Source of the DNA: Bradyrhizobium macuxiense
GTDB taxonomy: Bacteria; Pseudomonadota; Alphaproteobacteria; Rhizobiales; Xanthobacteraceae
Reading direction: 5' to 3'
NCBI RefSeq assembly: GCF_007993935.1
Contig: NZ_VITY01000008.1
Location: 62,001 to 126,000 of the forward strand
Length of the DNA: 64,000 nucleotides
The translations under genes were made by a program, and so were the position numbers. Below are positions 59,742-64,000 of this stretch, piece by piece; position 1 is the first letter of the stretch, and every line of letters starts with the position of its first letter. The notes under the pieces were generated by a model. It was given only the letters and a program-made list of their open reading frames with translations. It was not told the DNA's origin and searched no databases.

Positions 59742-61043
59742 CTACGCTCCCGTGACGCGCCAGATCACGTTGCCGACATCGTCGGCCACCAGCAGCGAGC
59801 GATCAGGACCGATCGTCACGCCGACCGGGCGGCCGTAGGAGACCTTCTCGTCGGGCGCGAGGAAGCCCGACAGGATGTCGCGCGCCGGCCCGGACGGACG
59901 GCCGTTCTCGAACGGCACGAACACCACCTTGTAGCCCGACAGCGTCGAGCGATTCCACGAACCGTGCTGGCCGATCACCATGCCGTCGGGGAAGCCGGGC
60001 AGCGTGCCCTTGGGCATCCAGCACAGGCCGAGCGAAGCGGTGTGACCGCCGAGCGCGTAGTCCGGCTGGATCGCCTTGGCGACCATCGCCGGATCCTGCG
60101 GCACGCGATCGTCCACCGTCTGCCCCCAATAGCAATAGGGCCAGCCATAGAAGCCGCCGTCGCGCACCGAGGTCAGATAGTCCGGCGGCGTCTCGTCGCC
60201 GATGCCGTCGCGCTCGTTGACCACGGTCCACAGCACATTGGTGGTCGGCTCCCATGCGAGCCCGACCGGATTGCGCAGGCCGCCGGCGAAGATGCGGCTG
60301 GTGCCGGCTACGAGATCTAGCTCATAGACCGCGGCGCGGCCTTGCTCGACCGCCATGCCGTTCTCGGCGATGTTGGTGAGCGAGCCGACGCCGGCATAGA
60401 GCTTCTTGCCGTCGGCGCTCGGCAGCAGGCTGCGCGTCCAGTGCCCGTCGGGCTTGAAGGTGACGAGCTTGCGTCCCTCCGCGGTGATGCGGTCGGCGCC
60501 CGCGGTGTAGGGAAACGCAACTACGCCGTCGGTGTTGCCGACATAGAAAGTGTCGCCGATCAGCGCCATGCCGAACGGTTGACGCAAGCCCTCCATGAAG
60601 GCACCGCGGCTCTCGGCAACACCGTCGCCGTCGCGGTCGCGCAGCAGCGTGATGCGATTGGCGCTGACGCCGAGGGCTGCGGCGCGGCGCATCGTCGCCT
60701 GCATCGCATAGTGGAAGACGCTGCGCGGCGTGCCTGCGATCTGCGTCGCCTCCGCGATCAGGACATCGCCGTTCGGCAGCACGTTGATCCAGCGCGGATG
60801 ATCGAGCCCCGCCGCGAAGGCGTTAACCTTGAGCCCGGGCGCGGCGGTCGGAAGCTGGCCCTTGTCCCAGCCACGAGCCGTCGGCATCTTCAGCGTCGGG
60901 ATCGCGCCCTGCGACTTTGCCGCTGGAATCTGCGGCGCGTTGCCCCAGGCGGGCGCGGGCTGCGCGCCCTGCATCCGCCGCCACGCCACGGCGCCGGCCC
61001 CGATCGCCGCGACGACGCGGGCAAAAACTCCAGACGTGCTCAT
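59742..61043 (-). CDS. PQQ-dependent sugar dehydrogenase (sorbosone dehydrogenase-like)
   Basis: This 433-residue soluble quinoprotein has an N-terminal signal/anchor (FARVVAAIGAGAVAWR) and a six-bladed beta-propeller of the GDH/L-sorbosone dehydrogenase type. Visible parts are GLDHPRWINVLPNGDVLIAE, LRDRDGDGVAESR, GLRQPFGMALIGDTFYVGNT, AGGLRNPVGLAWEPTT, a metal/PQQ-proximal NERDGIGDETPPDYLT and VIGQHGSWNRS with a catalytic-type His. It ends with LLVADDVGNVIWRVTGA. GGGGAAG lies just before the ATG at 61043. It converges on the hydrolase gene (16 bases apart). The sugar substrate is not determined. Confidence 0.88.
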   Translation of the reverse strand: MSTSGVFARVVAAIGAGAVAWRRMQGAQPAPAWGNAPQIPAAKSQGAIPTLKMPTARGWDKGQLPTAAPGLKVNAFAAGLDHPRWINVLPNGDVLIAEATQIAGTPRSVFHYAMQATMRRAAALGVSANRITLLRDRDGDGVAESRGAFMEGLRQPFGMALIGDTFYVGNTDGVVAFPYTAGADRITAEGRKLVTFKPDGHWTRSLLPSADGKKLYAGVGSLTNIAENGMAVEQGRAAVYELDLVAGTSRIFAGGLRNPVGLAWEPTTNVLWTVVNERDGIGDETPPDYLTSVRDGGFYGWPYCYWGQTVDDRVPQDPAMVAKAIQPDYALGGHTASLGLCWMPKGTLPGFPDGMVIGQHGSWNRSTLSGYKVVFVPFENGRPSGPARDILSGFLAPDEKVSYGRPVGVTIGPDRSLLVADDVGNVIWRVTGA

Positions 61044-61496
61044 GAACTTCCCCTGTTATTCGCGCCGGTTATTGCGCCTTGTTATTGCCTTGCCGGCCGG
61101 CCGCGGCCCGCAGCAGCATTCGCATAATGCCGGCCCTGATGACAGTAGTTATACGATCTTCGCAGCCGCACACGAATCGAGGACACTGGCTGCACGCTCC
61201 CTTGTCAGAGCGCTTTCCTCCCTGAGACCTTGCCCGCCCCGGTCGGCGGGCTTCCTTTTCCCAAGCGCCCAGCTCGGGCGCAGCCTGCTGTGGACCGTTA
61301 TAGCTGGAAGAGCATAGCGAGCCCACAAGCCATGCATTCTGCCGTGCACAGCGACAGCGTCGATCTGTCAGGCGCAAGCCCTCTCACCAAAACCTGATCG
61401 CAGCTTCGCGCAGACTCGCCTTCGTGCGCTGCATGGCGGATCAGGAACGCCGCTCCGTGGCGGTTGTTGGTCGTGACACCAGAAAGGAGTGTATGA
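61044..61496. other. Intergenic region with sRNA candidate
   Basis: This 453-bp region separates divergent genes. It holds a candidate sRNA (61160-61260) and a second GC hairpin immediately after it (GCGCCC/GGGCGC near 61265-61281). The strong AAAGGAG ribosome site of the next gene is at about 61484-61490. I see no further gene. Confidence 0.45.
61160..61260 (+). ncRNA. Candidate small RNA with CCTCCC linker and terminator
   Basis: In order there are a hairpin CGCTC/GAGCG (61195-61212), an unpaired TTTCCTCCCTGAGACC and a GC-rich hairpin GCCCGCC/GGCGGGC (61232-61251) followed by a weak T-tract (CTTCCTTTTC). A TTATAC box at about 61149 could be the -10. The layout resembles the alphaproteobacterial sRNA group that includes MmgR/suhB (from memory). 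The 5' end is uncertain and the T-tract is weak. Confidence 0.42.
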
Positions 61497-61793
61497 ATGC
61501 AACGGAACACCAAGATCATGGCTCTGGCCGCGGCGTCGCTGATCGCAACGACGGCGGGTGCGTTCGCGCAAGGCTACTATCCTTATGGGAACCCCGGTTA
61601 CCGATACTACGGCGGCCCACGGTACGGCGCGCAGCCGTATGCCCAGCCATACGTGATGTACAATCAGACGGAACCGGGCTGGTACGGCTTCACCGGCAGC
61701 AACCATCCAACGCCGAGTTCGACGCAGGGCGATGTTGGCCCTGAAGGGAACAATAACGGCACCCTGACCGGCCCGTACTACCGGGCGTGGTAA
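61497..61793 (+). CDS. Small exported Tyr/Gly/Pro-rich protein
   Basis: A 98-residue protein with a clear signal peptide (IMALAAASLIATTAGAFA, cleavage before QGYYP). The mature part is rich in Tyr, Gly and Pro (YYPYGNPGYRYYGGPRYGAQ; EPGWYGFTGSN; PTPSSTQGDVGPEG). There are no cysteines. The ribosome site AAAGGAG is strong. No family was recognised; such proteins may line the cell envelope or aid surface interactions. A terminator follows at once. Confidence 0.85.
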   Translation: MQRNTKIMALAAASLIATTAGAFAQGYYPYGNPGYRYYGGPRYGAQPYAQPYVMYNQTEPGWYGFTGSNHPTPSSTQGDVGPEGNNNGTLTGPYYRAW

Positions 61794-61806
61794 TCACTCA
61801 TATTCG

Positions 61807-61841
61807 AAGCCCATCGCTCCGCCTGAGCGATGGGCTTTCTC
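61807..61841 (+). terminator. Rho-independent terminator
   Basis: Stem AAGCCCATCGCT / AGCGATGGGCTT with a short CCGCCTG loop followed by TCTCGTGTT. It lies 14 bases after the stop of the small exported protein. Confidence 0.8.
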
Positions 61842-61881
61842 GTGTTCGTCACGTGTCGATCACTCGCAGCGCGAAAGCTCC

Positions 61882-63153
61882 TCACTTCACCATCGCGCCG
61901 TAGACGATGTCCTGCACATTCTCGCGATAATATTTGCGCAGCTCGCCGGGCGCTGCGGTTCCCACCACCACGACGAGGCGCTCCTTCGGATCGCAGAAGA
62001 ACTGCGTGCCATAGGCGCCGTTCCAGGTGAACTCGCCGGGATTGCCCGGCACCGACGACAGCCCCTCGCTGGTGCGCACGGCGACCGCCAGCCCGAAGCC
62101 GAAGCCAGCGCGATGCGGCTCGACCGCGGCGACGTTGTTCTTGATCTCGGGCCCGAGATGGTTCGACGTCATGTGATGCACCGTCTGCGGGCTGAGGATG
62201 CGCTTGCCGTCGAGCTCGCCGCCATTGAGCAGCATCTGCCCAAAGCGGACATAATCGCCGACGGTGCCGAACGAGCAGGCGCCGCCGCAGTCAAACTTGG
62301 TCGGCGTATCGAGCAGCTTGATGGCTTGCGGCTTGCCGGTCAGCGGATCGTTGGGGAACGGCCGCGCCAGCCGCGCGCGCTGGGCATCGCTCGGGTGGAA
62401 CGTCGCCTCCTTCATGCCGAGCGGCTTCCAGACATTGGCGGCCAGATAGTCGCCGAGCCGCTGACCGGAAACCTTCTCGACGACGGCGCCGAGCACGTCG
62501 ATCGAGAAACCGTATTCGAACTCGGTGCCAGGCTGATGCACCAGCGGCAGCTTGGTCATGCGGTCGATGAAGGCCGCCGTGTCGCCCTCGACCGCCGGCG
62601 CGGTACCGTCGGGATAGAGCCGCGCCAGCGCGCTCGAGCTGTCGGGCCGGCCGCCATACATCAGGCCGGAGGTGTGGCGATAGAGATCGTGGATGAAGAT
62701 CGGGCGCGCCTGCGGCTCCATCGTCAACGAACCGTCGGCCTGCTGCACGCCGACCTTCATGTCGGCGAATGCCGGATAATACTCGGCGACCTTCGCCTGC
62801 AGCGGCAGCCGCCCCTGCTCCATCAGCGTAAGGCCAGCGACCGCCGCCATCGGCTTGGTCATCGAGGCCAGCGCGAACACGGCATCGATCGGCATCGCCG
62901 TGCCCTTGGCCGGGTCGAGCTGGCCGTAGGCCTTGTAGTGCACGAGCTTCCCGTCACGCGCGATCGCCACCACGGCGCCGGGCACGCGCTTGGCCGCGAT
63001 CTCGCGCGCGAAGAAGTCGTCGAGCCGCGCCAGCCCCTTGTCGGAGAAGCCGGTCTGGTGCGCCGAAGCTTCCGGGAGCGGCGGCGCGGCGTGGGCGATG
63101 TTGAAGGCAAGACTCGTGGCGGCGGCAGCCGCAGCAATGACGATCTTTCGCAT
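61882..63153 (-). CDS. Exported serine beta-lactamase-like hydrolase (class C / esterase family)
   Basis: This 423-residue penicillin-binding-protein-like hydrolase has a signal peptide (IVIAAAAAATSLAFNIAHA). The catalytic Ser-x-x-Lys is SMTK, in FALASMTKPMAAVAG (~residue 97). The Tyr motif is EYGFS in the FEYGFSIDVLGAVVEKVSGQ region. A third motif (HxG-like) is probably around TWNGAYGTQFF. It resembles EstB-type esterases and class C-like proteins rather than a resistance beta-lactamase. A cytosolic role is excluded by the signal. Confidence 0.9.
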   Translation of the reverse strand: MRKIVIAAAAAATSLAFNIAHAAPPLPEASAHQTGFSDKGLARLDDFFAREIAAKRVPGAVVAIARDGKLVHYKAYGQLDPAKGTAMPIDAVFALASMTKPMAAVAGLTLMEQGRLPLQAKVAEYYPAFADMKVGVQQADGSLTMEPQARPIFIHDLYRHTSGLMYGGRPDSSSALARLYPDGTAPAVEGDTAAFIDRMTKLPLVHQPGTEFEYGFSIDVLGAVVEKVSGQRLGDYLAANVWKPLGMKEATFHPSDAQRARLARPFPNDPLTGKPQAIKLLDTPTKFDCGGACSFGTVGDYVRFGQMLLNGGELDGKRILSPQTVHHMTSNHLGPEIKNNVAAVEPHRAGFGFGLAVAVRTSEGLSSVPGNPGEFTWNGAYGTQFFCDPKERLVVVVGTAAPGELRKYYRENVQDIVYGAMVK

Positions 63154-63219
63154 TGTTTCCTCACCGGGGGACCGCGGGCGATTGTTATGCGATTTGCTGC
63201 CCGCTTCGGCAGCAATAGA

Positions 63220-64000
63220 TCACGCCGACAAAGGCGACAAGGCGTGGCGGCGCGCGGCGGTGCCGCCGGTGCGCATGTCTCCTGCGAAGAACGGCTCGAC
63301 CTCGTGCTCGAACGTCTTCAGCGCGGCGCCGATCGCCTGGTGCATGTCGAGATATTTGTAGGAGCCGAGGCGGCCGCCGAAGATGACGTTCGGATGCGCC
63401 GCCGTCATGGCGTGATAGGACGCGAGCATGGCGCGGTCGGCGGCGGTGTTGATCGGATAATACGGCTCATCGTTGCGGCCGGCGAAGCGGGAATATTCCC
63501 GATAGATCGTGGTCCGCGGGCCCAAATGCGCGCGTTCCGGATGCAGATGCCTGAACTCGTGGATCCGGGTGAACGGCACCTCGGCATCGGCGTAGTTGAT
63601 GACGGCGGCGCCCTGGAAATCGGCGACATCGTGCACCTCGCGCGCGAAGTCGACGGTGCGCCAGCCCAGATGGCCGCAAGCATAGCCGAAGAAGCGGTCG
63701 ATCGGCCCGGTGTAGATCACGAGCTGGCCCGGGTTGATGCGGTCAGCGACGTCGAAATAGTCGACACCGAGCTCGACCGCGACCTTGGGATGATCGAGCA
63801 TCCGGCGGAAGATCGCGGTATAGCCATCGACCGGCATGCCCTCGTAGCGATCGGCGAAGTAGCGATCGTCGAAGGTGAAACGAACCGGCAGGCGGCCGAT
63901 GATGTCGGCCGACAGATCGCGCGGATCGGTCTGCCACTGCTTCTGCGTATAGCCGCGGATCAGGAGATCGTAGAGCGTGCGACCGACCGAGGCGATCGCC
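63220..64000 (-). CDS. glf: UDP-galactopyranose mutase, 5' end missing
   Basis: This is the C-terminal two-thirds of the flavoenzyme that converts UDP-galactopyranose to UDP-galactofuranose. Reading from the window edge it begins AIASVGRTLYDLLIRGYTQK, then QWQTDPRDLSADIIGRLPVR and FTFDDRYFADRYEGMPVDGY, all diagnostic of Glf. Further conserved stretches are IYTGPIDRFF, PYYPINTAADRAML and FGGRLGSYKYLDMHQAIGAA, where the R and Y residues bind UDP and flavin. At least 259 residues are present; the N-terminal FAD-binding part lies beyond 64000. It suggests galactofuranose in a surface glycan, with related genes probably outside the window. Confidence 0.93.
   Translation of the reverse strand, partial: AIASVGRTLYDLLIRGYTQKQWQTDPRDLSADIIGRLPVRFTFDDRYFADRYEGMPVDGYTAIFRRMLDHPKVAVELGVDYFDVADRINPGQLVIYTGPIDRFFGYACGHLGWRTVDFAREVHDVADFQGAAVINYADAEVPFTRIHEFRHLHPERAHLGPRTTIYREYSRFAGRNDEPYYPINTAADRAMLASYHAMTAAHPNVIFGGRLGSYKYLDMHQAIGAALKTFEHEVEPFFAGDMRTGGTAARRHALSPLSA

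Noticed and set aside
61882..63153. Resistance beta-lactamase
   Set aside because: It has SMTK and YGFS, but overall it matches EstB-type esterase/PBP-like proteins; substrate cannot be claimed.

Overview
This is a GC-rich, densely coded chromosomal window from an alphaproteobacterium, most likely a Bradyrhizobium or close relative (inference). The support is an RcdA/DUF1465 gene, a cysteine-free L31, DUF1192, several intergenic palindromic repeat families typical of that group, a cobalamin-riboswitch-controlled TonB receptor, and the overall protein style. I see no tRNA, rRNA, CRISPR array, IS element or prophage. Both ends cut a gene: gspM at the left and glf at the right.

Left part (1-10.7 kb): a type II secretion locus. 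gspE-F-G-H-I-J-K-L-M run on the minus strand, mostly with overlapping stop and start codons. A lipoprotein secretin (gspD) and a secreted Sel1-repeat protein run the other way. No gspC is visible.

Middle-left (10.8-29.6 kb): a single-strand array read right to left. It holds a cobalamin riboswitch, a TonB-dependent receptor, a PepSY membrane protein, a periplasmic protein fusing an STN domain to a TonB-C-like domain, an ECF sigma factor, a FecR-type anti-sigma protein, and a 4,051-residue filamentous-haemagglutinin-like protein of the DUF3739 type. The last of these ends facing gspD. This looks like a cell-surface signalling relay placed next to a giant surface or secreted protein and a T2SS, and it is the strongest candidate for an undescribed system.

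Middle (29.7-44.3 kb): mostly housekeeping and metabolic genes. These are a CobW-type GTPase coupled to a D-aminoacylase-like amidohydrolase, an ABC exporter, rpmE, a LysE exporter, a divergent MocR/PaiB-like pair with a palindromic operator, rcdA, DUF1192, a methionyl-tRNA synthetase and a quinone oxidoreductase. Two intergenic regions hold candidate small RNAs or leaders.

Right part (44.4-64 kb): two cyclic-di-GMP proteins, a DEAD-box helicase, and a four-gene unit (CapK/PaaK-like ligase, ABC-2 permease, ABC ATPase, GNAT). Then come a 54-residue CxxCxGxG micro-protein, a haloacid dehalogenase, and a CGNR regulator divergent from two alpha/beta hydrolases across a pair of 31-bp palindromes. 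The window ends with a PQQ-type sugar dehydrogenase, a candidate sRNA, a small secreted Tyr/Gly/Pro-rich protein, a serine beta-lactamase-like protein and the 3' part of glf.

Many long antisense ORFs exist because of the base composition; they were not annotated.
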